Positions 9,717 through 18,319 are shown, counted from the stretch's first letter. The stretch: DNA of 64,000 bases from Allobosea sp039673065 (GCF_039673065.1 NZ_JBDJKW010000002.1:310001-374000), one strand, 5' to 3'. Notes: generated by a model from the letters alone, not told the origin. Numbers and translations are program-made.

Positions 9717-10151
9717 ATGGACGAAGAGCTGGTCGCGGCGGCGCTGGAGGCCGGTACCGCCAATTTCGAGGCGACCTCGCGGCGCGTGCCGGACAATTTC
9801 ACTTTGCTCGCGGAGCATGCCCCGGCCGCGTTCGGCGGCTACGGGCTGATGCGCGCCTCGATCATGCGCGACCGGCCGGAAGGCGGCGCGCTCGACCTCA
9901 AGACCAAGGAACTGGTCTTTGCCCTGCTCGACACCATGATCGGCGACCGGCAGGGCGCGCTGGGCCACGCCGCCAATGCGATCCGGGCCGGCCTGACCGT
10001 GCCGGAGCTGGCCGAGGGCCTCGTGCAGGTGGTGATGGCCGGTGGAATCACCACCTGGAACCGGGCCGGGGCCGATGTGCTGCGCCATGCGGCCGAGGTC
10101 GCGGGCGCGATGCAGCCGCCCGCCGGAGCGAAGGACGCCGTCAGCCCATGA
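9717..10151 (+). CDS. Carboxymuconolactone decarboxylase-fold protein without the CxxC pair
   Basis: 144 aa of the CMD/AhpD-like all-helical family, recognised by LDLKTKELVFALLDTMIGD, the single conserved histidine in GALGHAANAIRAGLT, and the following VPELAEGLVQVVMAGGITTW. The CxxC pair of peroxidase-type AhpD relatives is absent (no cysteine at all), so peroxidase activity is unlikely. A small-molecule decarboxylase or lyase-like role is possible but the substrate is unknown. The ATG follows a GAGGAGA Shine-Dalgarno sequence (9705-9711). Its stop overlaps the next start (ATGA), so it is coupled to the transglutaminase-like gene. Confidence 0.8.
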   Translation: MDEELVAAALEAGTANFEATSRRVPDNFTLLAEHAPAAFGGYGLMRASIMRDRPEGGALDLKTKELVFALLDTMIGDRQGALGHAANAIRAGLTVPELAEGLVQVVMAGGITTWNRAGADVLRHAAEVAGAMQPPAGAKDAVSP

Positions 10152-10837
10152 GGGAGGACGCCCTGGCGCGGGCCCTGCTGCCGACCCGTTTCCTCGACGC
10201 GGAGTCGGAAGTCGTGCGCGCCTTTGCTGCTGCACATGTCGGCGCCGGCAGTTCGCGAGACAGGGCGGTGCGTCTCTATTACGCCGTGCGCGATGCGGTG
10301 CGCTACGACCTGCGCTATCTGGCGCTGTCGGACGACACCTTCGTCGCCTCGCGCTGCCTCGCCGCCGGCGTGGGTTTCTGCGTGCCGAAGGCCGTGACCT
10401 TGGCGGCGGTGGCGCGGGCCGCCGGCATTCCCGCCCGCATCGGCTTCGCCGACGTGCGCAACCACCTCGCCTCCCCGCGCCTCGTCTTCCTGATGGGCAA
10501 CGACGTCTTCCGCTGGCACGCCTACACGCTGCTCTGGATCGACGGCGCCTGGGTCCGGGCGACGCCCGCCTTCGATCGCGGATTCTGCGAGCGCTTCGCG
10601 GTGACGCCGCTCGATTTCGACGGGCGGACCGACTCGCTGTTCCAGCCTTTCGCTCCGGATGGCCGGCGCCACATGAACTACGTCCATGAGCGCGGCAGCT
10701 ATGACGACATGCCGCTTCAGGCCTTCAAGGACGACATGCTGGCCACCTCCCCGCGGCTGATCGCAGGCATGGCGGCCGAGCGCGCGCTCTACGAGCGCCG
10801 CCTCGCGGCGGAACGGGGCGGCGCATCTCCGGCGTAG
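10148..10837 (+). CDS. Transglutaminase-like cysteine protease-fold protein
   Basis: 229 aa. The transglutaminase/papain-like catalytic triad is visible as C78 (GVGFCVPKAVTLAAVARAAG), H124 (FRWHAYTLLW) and D143 (RATPAFDRGFC). No signal peptide or membrane segment, so a cytoplasmic enzyme. Bacterial relatives include peptidases, amidases and cyclases, and no substrate can be assigned from sequence. The ATG overlaps the stop of the CMD-like gene by four bases, which suggests the two act together, perhaps in degrading a small amide or peptide (inference). About 67 bp separate it from the downstream kinase gene. Confidence 0.82.
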   Translation: MREDALARALLPTRFLDAESEVVRAFAAAHVGAGSSRDRAVRLYYAVRDAVRYDLRYLALSDDTFVASRCLAAGVGFCVPKAVTLAAVARAAGIPARIGFADVRNHLASPRLVFLMGNDVFRWHAYTLLWIDGAWVRATPAFDRGFCERFAVTPLDFDGRTDSLFQPFAPDGRRHMNYVHERGSYDDMPLQAFKDDMLATSPRLIAGMAAERALYERRLAAERGGASPA

Positions 10838-10904
10838 CGCCGCCGAAGACTGCTGCGAAGCGGGTGCTTTGCCTGCCATCGCCAAAAATGCCATCAAGCG
10901 GCAT

Positions 10905-12020
10905 GTGCGTGCTCGGGGCCTGGCGTTGACGATCCAAACTCGTGAGACCGAGAGACTGCAGGCGCTGGCGCGCTACGACATGCTCGACACGCCGCGCGAG
11001 CGTGACTTCGACGAAATCGCCGAACTGGCCGCGCGTATCTGCGACACGCCGATCGCGGTGGTGAACCTGATCGCGGAGTACCGCCAGTTCTTCAAGGCCG
11101 AGGTCGGCCTCGGCGTGCGCGAGACTCCGCTGGACAGCTCCTTCTGCGCGAAGGCGATCCTGGAAGACGACTTCCTGCTCGTCCCCGACGCCACCAAGGA
11201 TCCGCGCTTCAACTGCAATCCGCTCGTCACCGGCGAGTCGGGGCTGCGCTTCTACGCCGGTGCGCTGCTCAAGACGCAGGATGGCCATGCCATCGGGACG
11301 GTGTGCGTGCTGGACTACCAGCCGCGCGAACTCACGGCGCTGCAGCAGGAGACGCTGCAGGTGCTGGCCCGGCAGGTCATGCGCCAGCTCGAACTCCGCA
11401 AGGCCTTGAAGGACCGCGACGACGCCCAGCGCCGGCAGGCCGTCCTCAACGCCGAGATCGCCCACCGCATGAAGAACACGCTGGCCATGGTCCAGGCGAT
11501 CGCGGCGCAGACGCTGAAGGGCGTGAACGAGCGCGATGCGGTCGAGGCCTTCAGCCAGCGCATCATGGCGATGGGCGCCGCCCACGACCAGCTGCTCCAG
11601 CAGGACTGGGCCTCGGCCTCGCTGCGCCGGGTGGTCCGGCCGATGCTGGAGCTGCATGGCGACGGGGGCCGGATCGTCGCCACCGGCCCCGATCTCGAAC
11701 TCGGGCCGAAGGCGACTGTCTCGATCTCGCTGCTGCTTCACGAACTCGCGACCAACGCCACGAAATACGGCGCGCTGTCCCGGCCATCCGGCAAAGTCGA
11801 TCTGTCGTGGACCGTCGAGGATGGTGGCGACGGGCCGGTGCTCAGGATGATCTGGAAGGAGACCGGGGGGCCGATCGTGAGCGAGCCCAGCCGTCGCAGT
11901 TTCGGCTCCAGGCTGATCAGGATGGGGCTCATCGGCCAGGGCGGCGTCGACAAGCAATGGCTGCCGACAGGCCTCGTCGCCCGGTTCGAGGCCGCGATGG
12001 CCGACGTCCAGCGCCGCTGA
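10905..12020 (+). CDS. Cytoplasmic GAF-domain HWE/HisKA_2 sensor histidine kinase
   Basis: About 371 aa, with no transmembrane segment. A GAF domain at roughly residues 25-165 (ARYDMLDTPRERDFDEIAEL ... GTVCVLDYQPRELT) is followed by a HisKA_2/HWE dimerisation helix, NAEIAHRMKNTLAMVQAIAA, with phospho-acceptor H187 from the chosen start, and an ATPase domain with N-box HELATNATKYGAL. This family is abundant in Hyphomicrobiales and often feeds light, redox or general-stress signalling. The start is uncertain: TTG 10869, GTG 10905 (chosen, with AAGCGG upstream) and TTG 10926 all precede the conserved part and no ATG is in frame. A single-domain response regulator follows. Confidence 0.85.
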   Translation: MRARGLALTIQTRETERLQALARYDMLDTPRERDFDEIAELAARICDTPIAVVNLIAEYRQFFKAEVGLGVRETPLDSSFCAKAILEDDFLLVPDATKDPRFNCNPLVTGESGLRFYAGALLKTQDGHAIGTVCVLDYQPRELTALQQETLQVLARQVMRQLELRKALKDRDDAQRRQAVLNAEIAHRMKNTLAMVQAIAAQTLKGVNERDAVEAFSQRIMAMGAAHDQLLQQDWASASLRRVVRPMLELHGDGGRIVATGPDLELGPKATVSISLLLHELATNATKYGALSRPSGKVDLSWTVEDGGDGPVLRMIWKETGGPIVSEPSRRSFGSRLIRMGLIGQGGVDKQWLPTGLVARFEAAMADVQRR

Positions 12021-12052
12021 ACCGCGATAAACTTTGTCCTCGGGCATGAACC

Positions 12053-12070
12053 ATTCCGCGTCCGCGGAAT
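12053..12070. promoter_or_regulatory. Perfect inverted repeat between kinase and response regulator
   Basis: ATTCCGCG-TC-CGCGGAAT is an 8-bp perfect inverted repeat with a 2-bp centre, located 33 bp after the kinase stop and 43 bp before the regulator ATG. The 2-base loop is too small for a good terminator hairpin, so a protein-binding operator for the response regulator gene is the more likely reading. This is inference. Confidence 0.45.
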
Positions 12071-12112
12071 TGAGACGGTGCAGGTTGGACGTCAGACGTA
12101 GGCTGGCTTGAG

Positions 12113-12463
12113 ATGAGCGTCGTGTTGGTGGTGGAAGACGATGCGTTGATCCGCATGGATCTCGTGTCGATGCTCGAGGAGGCCGGGTTCGAGGTCGTCG
12201 AGGCGAGCTGCGCCGACGAGGCGATCGCGATTCTGGAGACGCGCCTCGACATCACCACCGTGTTCACCGACATTGAGATGCCCGGCTCCATGGACGGGCT
12301 GAAGCTGGCCTTCGCCGTGCGCGACCGCTGGCCGCCGGTCTCGATCATCATCGCCAGCGGCCGCATCCAGCCGCAGGCCCACGAGATGCCCACCGAGGTC
12401 CAGTTCCTCAGGAAGCCTTATAGCGAGGCGTCGGTGCTGGAGGCGGTGAGGCTGGTGGCGTAG
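12113..12463 (+). CDS. Single-domain response regulator (CheY-like receiver)
   Basis: 116 aa, a receiver domain only. Acidic pocket D9/D10 (VVEDDALIRMDL), phospho-acceptor D53 in VFTDIEMPGSMDG and the conserved lysine K101 in FLRKPYSEA are present. The family acts as a phosphate carrier or by protein contact, since no output domain is attached. Its position 92 bp after the HWE kinase makes that kinase the natural partner. The FLRKPY motif is the FAT GUY-type receiver variant common in alphaproteobacterial stress pathways, where single-domain regulators such as SdrG occur; assignment to general stress is inference. Confidence 0.9.
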   Translation: MSVVLVVEDDALIRMDLVSMLEEAGFEVVEASCADEAIAILETRLDITTVFTDIEMPGSMDGLKLAFAVRDRWPPVSIIIASGRIQPQAHEMPTEVQFLRKPYSEASVLEAVRLVA

Positions 12464-12842
12464 TGGCGCGAGGAAGGAGGCGCTCAGGACGGCTGGCGGC
12501 CACCTGAGGGCGTCACGCCGGGGCGCCATGGCAGAGACGCGAAACCATCATCCTCGGTGCAGATCATCGGCTCTTGGGCGTGCGATGCAGGCACCGCGTC
12601 GGCGACCAGAAGATCACGCCACGATAGCGTTGCAATCCCTCCGCCCCTGACGAAGCGGTTGCACTGCGCAGACCGTGTCCCGGCACGTGCCGGAGGCCTA
12701 CGGCAAAGCCGAAGCTGCACCATGGCCGCGGACGGCGTACACGGCGTACAGTTTCGAAACGTGATGTGAGGAGTGTTGTCGACAGCCGAGGCGGCCAGGG
12801 CTGCAATTGTAAGCCCTGTGCCTGCTAAGGCTTTGAAATAAA
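12464..12842. other. Gene-free stretch before tRNA-Asp
   Basis: A 379-bp interval with only short overlapping frames of no recognisable character and no convincing Shine-Dalgarno sites. I see no repeats, terminal inverted repeats or RNA fold that I can name. Confidence 0.5.
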
Positions 12843-12919
12843 TGGCGCGGGCGACGGGGCTCGAACCCGCGACCTCCGGCGTGACAGGCCGGCACTCTAA
12901 CCAACTGAGCTACGCCCGC
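12843..12919 (-). tRNA. tRNA-Asp (anticodon GTC)
   Basis: A 77-nt cloverleaf on the minus strand: acceptor GCGGGCG paired with CGCCCGC, D-arm TAGCTCAGTTGGTTAGAGT, anticodon arm GCCGGCCTGTCACGCCGG with anticodon GTC, T-arm CGCGGGTTCGAGCCCCG, discriminator G and encoded CCA. It lies in the same direction as lon, downstream of the lon terminator. Confidence 0.96.
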
Positions 12920-13192
12920 GCTGGGCGGCTGAAACTTTCGTCGTCAGCCCGGTCTCGATATGGCTCCTGCCCTGTGGTGTCAAGCGCGTGGCGCCGGCAA
13001 AGTTAGACATTGTCGAACCTGCCAGAAAACGGCGGTTTTCGGGGCTTTTTCGCGGCAGCGAAATTCGCCGGCCTGTGGATATCCTCGTCCGACGCGTGGT
13101 TTCCCGAGAATCGCGAAAACGAGCGTCTCGCACAGCGAGTCGCGCGTAACGCAAGAACCTGTCGTCCCCGGCTCCCGCATCCCGACCGCAAC
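12920..13192. other. Intergenic DNA between lon terminator and tRNA-Asp; no hupB
   Basis: In many Hyphomicrobiales the gene for the HU-like protein HupB follows lon directly. Here the stretch between the lon terminator and tRNA-Asp is about 270 bp and none of its frames encodes an HU-like protein or recognisable fragments. It presumably holds the tRNA-Asp promoter. Confidence 0.5.
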
Positions 13193-13222
13193 GAAAAAGG
13201 CCGCCGGCTTGCGCCGACGGCC
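13193..13222 (-). terminator. Intrinsic terminator of lon
   Basis: On the minus strand, GGCCGTCGGC-GCAA-GCCGGCGGCC (10-bp stem with one G-T pair, GNRA-type loop) is followed by TTTTTCG. It lies 30 bp after the lon stop codon. Confidence 0.9.
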
Positions 13223-13251
13223 TCGCGTCTTTCGTCCGCCGGAGCGGTCGG

Positions 13252-15681
13252 TCAGTGAGCGATGACGCCCGAGGCGGCATCGTCCTCGCCGACCTTGCGG
13301 CTGGAGGACTTCAGGTCCTCTTCCCAGGAGATCGGCGTCGGCTGGCTGATCAGGGCGTGCTCCAGCACCTGCTCCATCCGCGAGACCGGGACGATCTCCA
13401 GCCCGTTCTTCACCGACTTCGGCAGGTCGACCAGATCCTTCGCGTTGTCCTCCGGGATCAGCACCTTCTTGATGCCGCCCCGCAGCGCCGCCAGGAGCTT
13501 CTCCTTGAGGCCGCCGATCGGCAGCACCCTGCCCCGCAGCGTGACCTCGCCGGTCATGGCGATGTCGCGCCTGATCGGGATGCCGGTCATCACCGAGACG
13601 ATCGCCGTCGCCATCGCGATACCCGCCGACGGCCCGTCCTTCGGGGTGGCCCCCTCCGGAACGTGGACGTGGATGTCGCGCCGGTCGAACAGCGGCGGCT
13701 CGACGCCGAAATCGATGGCACGCGAGCGGACATAGGACGCCGCCGCCGAGATCGATTCCTTCATGACGTCGCGCAGGTTGCCGGTGACGGTCATCTTGCC
13801 CTTGCCGGGCATCATGACGCCTTCGATCGTCAGCAGCTCGCCGCCCACCTCGGTCCAGGCCAAGCCGGTGACGACACCGACCTGATCCTCGGTCTCCGCC
13901 TCGCCATAGCGGAAGCGCGGCGGGCCGAGATAGTCCTCGAGCACCTTGGTGGTGACGGCGACCTTCTTCTTCTTCGAGAGCACGATCTCCTTCACCGCCT
14001 TGCGGACGGTGTTGGCGATCTCGCGCTCGAGATTGCGGACGCCGGCCTCACGGGTGTAGCGCCGGATCAGCATGGTCAGGGCGTCGTCGTCGATCGACCA
14101 TTCCTTGGGCTGCAGGCCGTGCTTGGCGATGGCGCCCGGGATCAGGTGCCGCCGCGAAATCTCGGCCTTCTCGTCCTCGGTGTAGCCGGCGATGCGGATC
14201 ACCTCCATCCGGTCCAGCAGGGCCGGCGGGATGTTCAGCGTGTTGGCCGTCGTCACGAACATCACGTTCGACAGGTCGTAGTCGACCTCGAGGTAATGGT
14301 CGTTGAACGTGCCGTTCTGCTCCGGGTCGAGGACCTCCAGCAGGGCCGCCGACGGATCGCCGCGGAAGTCCTGGCCCATCTTGTCGATCTCGTCGAGCAG
14401 GATGAGCGGGTTGGCGGTCTTCGCCTTCTTCATCGACTGGATGATCTTGCCGGGCATCGAGCCGATATAGGTGCGGCGGTGACCGCGGATCTCGGCCTCG
14501 TCACGCACGCCGCCGAGCGACATGCGCACGAACTCGCGGCCGGTCGCCTTGGCGATCGACTTGCCGAGCGAGGTCTTGCCGACGCCCGGAGGGCCGACGA
14601 GGCACAGGATCGGGCCGGCGAGCCGGTTGGCGCGCTGCTGCACCGCCAGGTACTCGACGATGCGGTCCTTGACCTTGTCCAGACCGAAGTGATCGTCGTC
14701 GAGCACGTCCTGCGCGATCTTCAGATCCTTCTTGATCTTGGACTTCTTGCCCCACGGAATCCCGAGCAGCCAGTCGAGGTAGTTGCGCACGACGGTGGCT
14801 TCAGCCGACATCGGCGACATCTGCCGCAGCTTCTTGACCTCGGCCAGCGCCTTATCGCGCGCCTCCTTGGTCAGCTTGGTCTTGGCAATGCGCTCTTCCA
14901 GTTCGGCCAGCTCGTCACGGCCTTCCTCGCCGTCGCCCAGCTCCTTCTGGATCGCCTTCATCTGCTCGTTCAGGTAGTACTCGCGCTGGGTCTTCTCCAT
15001 CTGGCGCTTGACGCGCGAGCGGATGCGCTTCTCGACCTGCAACACCGACATCTCGCTTTCCATGAGCGAGAGCACCTTCTCGAGCCGGTGCGCGACGTTC
15101 AGGATCTCCAGCACGGCCTGGCGGTCGGCGATCTTGACGGCGAGATGCGAGGCGACGGTGTCGGCGAGCTTGGCCGGCTCGTCGAGCTGCGAGACCGCGG
15201 CGACGATCTCGGGCGAGATCTTCTTGTTGAGCTTTACATAGCTCTCGAATTCGGCGACCACCGAGCGGCCCAGGGCCTCGACCTCGACCTTCTTGCCCGG
15301 CTCCTCGTCGAGCGCCTCGGCCTCGGCCCGGTAGAAGTCCTCATCGGCGACATAGGACAACGCCTTGGCGCGGCCGACGCCCTCGACCAGCACCTTCACG
15401 GTGGAATCGGGCAGCTTCAGCAACTGCAGGACGCGCGCCAGCGTGCCGATCTCGTAGATGTCCTTTGTGTCCGGATCGTCGTCTCCGGCGTTCTTCTGCG
15501 TGGCCAGCAGGATGAGCCCGTCAGACTTGACGACCTCCTCCAGCGCACGGATCGACTTCTCGCGCCCGACGAACAGCGGCACGATCATGTGCGGGAAAAC
15601 GACGATGTCGCGCAGCGGCAGAACCGGATAGCTGTCGGTCGTGCCGGGGACGAGCGGGGCGCGTGGCGTCGAACCAGTCAT
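13252..15681 (-). CDS. lon: ATP-dependent protease Lon
   Basis: 809 aa. The N-terminal substrate-binding domain begins YPVLPLRDIVVFPHMIVPLF. The AAA+ module has Walker A GPPGVGKT (about residue 360) and Walker B LILLDEIDK. The C-terminal protease domain has catalytic S685 in PKDGPSAGIAM and K728 in GGLKEKLLAA, 43 residues apart as in the E. coli enzyme. Degrades misfolded and regulatory proteins in the cytosol. The ATG at 15681 is preceded by AAAGGA at a good distance. It lies downstream of clpX in the same direction, separated by the clpX terminator, so it has its own promoter in 15682-15950. A Lon-N-domain-only protein is encoded at 53880-54545. Confidence 0.98.
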   Translation of the reverse strand: MTGSTPRAPLVPGTTDSYPVLPLRDIVVFPHMIVPLFVGREKSIRALEEVVKSDGLILLATQKNAGDDDPDTKDIYEIGTLARVLQLLKLPDSTVKVLVEGVGRAKALSYVADEDFYRAEAEALDEEPGKKVEVEALGRSVVAEFESYVKLNKKISPEIVAAVSQLDEPAKLADTVASHLAVKIADRQAVLEILNVAHRLEKVLSLMESEMSVLQVEKRIRSRVKRQMEKTQREYYLNEQMKAIQKELGDGEEGRDELAELEERIAKTKLTKEARDKALAEVKKLRQMSPMSAEATVVRNYLDWLLGIPWGKKSKIKKDLKIAQDVLDDDHFGLDKVKDRIVEYLAVQQRANRLAGPILCLVGPPGVGKTSLGKSIAKATGREFVRMSLGGVRDEAEIRGHRRTYIGSMPGKIIQSMKKAKTANPLILLDEIDKMGQDFRGDPSAALLEVLDPEQNGTFNDHYLEVDYDLSNVMFVTTANTLNIPPALLDRMEVIRIAGYTEDEKAEISRRHLIPGAIAKHGLQPKEWSIDDDALTMLIRRYTREAGVRNLEREIANTVRKAVKEIVLSKKKKVAVTTKVLEDYLGPPRFRYGEAETEDQVGVVTGLAWTEVGGELLTIEGVMMPGKGKMTVTGNLRDVMKESISAAASYVRSRAIDFGVEPPLFDRRDIHVHVPEGATPKDGPSAGIAMATAIVSVMTGIPIRRDIAMTGEVTLRGRVLPIGGLKEKLLAALRGGIKKVLIPEDNAKDLVDLPKSVKNGLEIVPVSRMEQVLEHALISQPTPISWEEDLKSSSRKVGEDDAASGVIAH

Positions 15682-15950
15682 AGCTTAGTCCTTTGAGTTT
15701 TCGCCCGACCGACCCCCTGATGGGCGACCGAACCGGACGTTCCGCGCCAACGCGACCATTCGCGCCGGGCGCCCCTGCGAATCGCGCCCTCGATAGGCAC
15801 GCGACTCCCGCAAGTGAGGATAAGGTGGAGACTTGTCCCTCCGCTTTCAAGCGAAGGTCCCGCCGGGCCGCCACACATCCCCAACCGGCCGCAGGGCGGC
15901 CCGATGAAACGGCCCGAAATCACGCATCCACCCGCCTCGCACCGTCACAA
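15682..15950 (-). promoter_or_regulatory. lon upstream region
   Basis: About 270 bp between the clpX terminator and the lon start. On the minus strand a CTTGAA element (15851-15846) with TTATCC roughly 20 bases downstream is reminiscent of heat-shock (RpoH) promoters, but the spacing does not fit a consensus well, so this is only a candidate. No gene is visible in the interval. Confidence 0.35.
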
Positions 15951-15980
15951 AGCAAAACGCGCGCCATGGGGCGCGCGTTT
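15951..15980 (-). terminator. Intrinsic terminator of clpX
   Basis: On the minus strand an 11-bp perfect stem, AAACGCGCGCC with GGCGCGCGTTT around a 4-base loop, runs into TTTTGCTTTG. It begins 24 bp after the clpX stop. Confidence 0.88.
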
Positions 15981-16003
15981 GCAATGGTCGCGGACGAGAC
16001 CTG

Positions 16004-17272
16004 TCAGGCGGAGGCGGACTTCGCCTCTTCCTCGCGGTCGGCGTAGATGAAGAGCGGTCGCGACTTGGTCTCGACATTCTCCGGCCCGATAACCACCTGC
16101 TCGACGCCTTCGAGGCCCGGCAGCTCGTACATGGTCTCGAGCAGGATGCCCTCCATGATCGAGCGCAGTCCGCGGGCGCCGGTCTTGCGCTCGATGGCCT
16201 TACGCGCGATCAGGCTGACCGCCTCGTCGGTGAAGGTCAGCTCGGTATCCTCCATCTCGAACAGGCGCTGGTACTGCTTCACCAGCGCGTTCTTCGGCTC
16301 GGTCAGGATGGTCTTGAGCGCCGCCTCGTCGAGATCCTCGAGCGTCGCCAGAACCGGCAGACGGCCGACGAATTCCGGAATCAGGCCGAACTTCAGCAGG
16401 TCCTCGGGCTCCACCTCGCGGAAGATCGCGCCGGTGCGGCGGTCGTCCGGGGACTGCACGGTCGCGCCGAAGCCGATCGAGGTGCCCTTGCCGCGGCCCG
16501 AGATGATCTTGTCCAGGCCGGCGAAGGCGCCGCCGCAGATGAACAGGATGTTGGTGGTGTCGACCTGGAGGAACTCCTGCTGCGGATGCTTGCGCCCGCC
16601 CTGCGGCGGCACGGAGGCGACGGTGCCTTCCATGATCTTCAGCAGCGCCTGCTGCACGCCCTCGCCCGAGACGTCGCGGGTGATCGAGGGATTATCGGAC
16701 TTTCGGCTGATCTTGTCGATCTCGTCGATGTAGACGATGCCGCGCTGGGCGCGCTCGACATTGTAGTCGGAGGCCTGGAGCAGCTTGAGGATGATGTTCT
16801 CGACATCCTCGCCGACATAGCCCGCTTCCGTCAGCGTCGTCGCGTCGGCCATGGTGAACGGCACGTCGAGAATGCGCGCCAGCGTCTGCGCCAACAGCGT
16901 CTTGCCCGAGCCGGTCGGGCCGATCAGCAGGATGTTCGACTTCGCCAGCTCGACGTCGTTGTGCTTCGTCGCGTGGCTGAGGCGCTTGTAGTGGTTGTGG
17001 ACCGCCACCGAGAGCACCTTCTTGGCGTGCTCCTGGCCGATGACGTAGTCGTCGAGGACCTTGCGGATCTCCTTCGGAGTTGGCACGCCGTCCTTCGACT
17101 TCACCAGCGCGGACTTCGATTCCTCGCGGATGATGTCCATGCACAGCTCGACGCATTCATCGCAGATGAACACCGTCGGGCCCGCAATCAGCTTGCGGAC
17201 CTCGTGCTGGCTCTTGCCGCAGAAGGAGCAGTAGAGCGTGCTCTTCGAATCGCCGCCGCTGACCTTGCTCAT
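16004..17272 (-). CDS. clpX: ATP-dependent Clp protease ATP-binding subunit ClpX
   Basis: 422 aa unfoldase of the ClpXP protease. Zinc-binding domain C15, C18, C37 and C40 (LYCSFCGK and FICDECVELC), Walker A GPTGSGKT at 118-125, pore loop GYVGED at 151-156, Walker B VYIDEIDK at 180-187, RKH loop at 227-229 and the IGFGA ClpP-docking loop at 266-270 are all intact. ATG at 17272 with GGAGAT upstream. clpP lies upstream in the same direction, with a 270-bp spacer that should contain a clpX promoter. In alphaproteobacteria ClpXP controls cell-cycle regulators; that role is known for the class and not shown here. Confidence 0.98.
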   Translation of the reverse strand: MSKVSGGDSKSTLYCSFCGKSQHEVRKLIAGPTVFICDECVELCMDIIREESKSALVKSKDGVPTPKEIRKVLDDYVIGQEHAKKVLSVAVHNHYKRLSHATKHNDVELAKSNILLIGPTGSGKTLLAQTLARILDVPFTMADATTLTEAGYVGEDVENIILKLLQASDYNVERAQRGIVYIDEIDKISRKSDNPSITRDVSGEGVQQALLKIMEGTVASVPPQGGRKHPQQEFLQVDTTNILFICGGAFAGLDKIISGRGKGTSIGFGATVQSPDDRRTGAIFREVEPEDLLKFGLIPEFVGRLPVLATLEDLDEAALKTILTEPKNALVKQYQRLFEMEDTELTFTDEAVSLIARKAIERKTGARGLRSIMEGILLETMYELPGLEGVEQVVIGPENVETKSRPLFIYADREEEAKSASA

Positions 17273-17542
17273 TGTCGATCTCCATCTCGGGAGACGGATC
17301 CAGCCACCTAAAAACGGCGGCCCGATGTCGTCTACCCGTCATAATAGGCACTCAGATCACGATGATCAGGTTAACGCGTCGCCATGTCACAGATTGCGAC
17401 GGACCTGATCCGCTATGCGAATCCTGGAACGTCTGTCGCGCCCTTGCGTCCGGCTCATGCAAACATGAGGCCCTTCGATAGGCAATATGGAGGCTCGCCG
17501 GCGACGCGCAATCCCGCGCCGCCCTGCGCGTGCCGTCCGGCC
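17273..17542 (-). promoter_or_regulatory. clpP-clpX intergenic region
   Basis: 270 bp without a credible gene. It must hold the clpP 3' end and a clpX promoter; the most AT-rich part is about 17320-17400. No clear terminator hairpin for clpP was found, so read-through from clpP into clpX is possible. Confidence 0.4.
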
Positions 17543-18166
17543 TCAGGCCGGGTCCTCCGGACGCGTCTCGATGACCTTGTCGATCAGGCCGAAATCGCGG
17601 GCCTGCTCGGCGGTCATGAAGTTGTCGCGCTCGAGGGCGGTGTGGATGTCCTCGTAGGAACGGCCCGTGTGCTTCACGTAGATCTCGTTCAGGCGCCGCT
17701 TCAGGCTCTCGACCTCCTTGGCGTGGATCAGGATGTCGGTGACCTGGCCCTGGAAGCCGCCGGAGGGCTGATGGACCATGATGCGCGCGTTCGGCAGGGC
17801 GAAGCGCATGTCCTTGGCGCCGGCCGTCAGCAGCAGCGAGCCCATCGAGGCGGCCTGGCCGATGCACAGAGTGGTGACCGGGCAGCGAATGAACTGCATC
17901 GTGTCGTAGATCGAAAGGCCGGAGGTGACCACGCCGCCCGGCGAGTTGATGTAGAAGGAGATTTCCTTCTTCGGGTTCTCGGCTTCGAGGAACAGCAGCT
18001 GCGCCACGATCAGCGAGGCGGAATAGTCCTCGACCGGGCCCGTGAGGAAGATGATTCGCTCGCGCAGCAGGCGTGAATAGATGTCGAAGGCGCGCTCGCC
18101 GCGGCTCGACTGCTCGACCACCATCGGGACGAGATTGTTATAGGTCTCGATAGGATCGCGCATCAT
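17543..18166 (-). CDS. clpP: ATP-dependent Clp protease proteolytic subunit
   Basis: 207 aa serine peptidase that forms the ClpP tetradecamer. Catalytic triad S107 (CIGQAASMGSLL), H132 (RIMVHQPSGGFQG) and D181 (ERDNFMTAEQA). The N-terminus contains YNNLVPMVVEQSSRGERAFD, typical of the mature start region, with only a short propeptide. Two adjacent ATG codons (18166 and 18163) can serve as start, with GAGGGCAGG upstream. Flanked by tig and clpX in the classical tig-clpP-clpX-lon order. Confidence 0.97.
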   Translation of the reverse strand: MMRDPIETYNNLVPMVVEQSSRGERAFDIYSRLLRERIIFLTGPVEDYSASLIVAQLLFLEAENPKKEISFYINSPGGVVTSGLSIYDTMQFIRCPVTTLCIGQAASMGSLLLTAGAKDMRFALPNARIMVHQPSGGFQGQVTDILIHAKEVESLKRRLNEIYVKHTGRSYEDIHTALERDNFMTAEQARDFGLIDKVIETRPEDPA

Positions 18167-18248
18167 GGCCTGCCCTCGAAAAGAACGCTGTACGGAGAAT
18201 CAGCCGGAGACCGGCGCCGAGCCCCACATAAGCATGCCGGCTGCGGCT

Positions 18249-18284
18249 GAAAAGGGAAGCGCCGCCCCGCCGAAGCGGAACGGC
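18249..18284 (-). terminator. Intrinsic terminator downstream of tig
   Basis: On the minus strand a 10-bp stem with G-T pairs, GCCGTTCCGC-TTCG-GCGGGGCGGC, is followed by GCTTCCCTTTTC. A smaller perfect hairpin, CGGAAAC-CAT-GTTTCCG (18293-18309), lies directly after the tig stop and may stabilise the 3' end. Confidence 0.7.
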
Positions 18285-18319
18285 GCCTGATCCGGAAACA
18301 TGGTTTCCGTGGAGCGGTG

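Noticed and set aside
15846..15851. CTTGAA upstream of lon as a heat-shock promoter
   Set aside because: The matching -10 element is not at consensus spacing, so it is kept only as a candidate in the lon upstream region.
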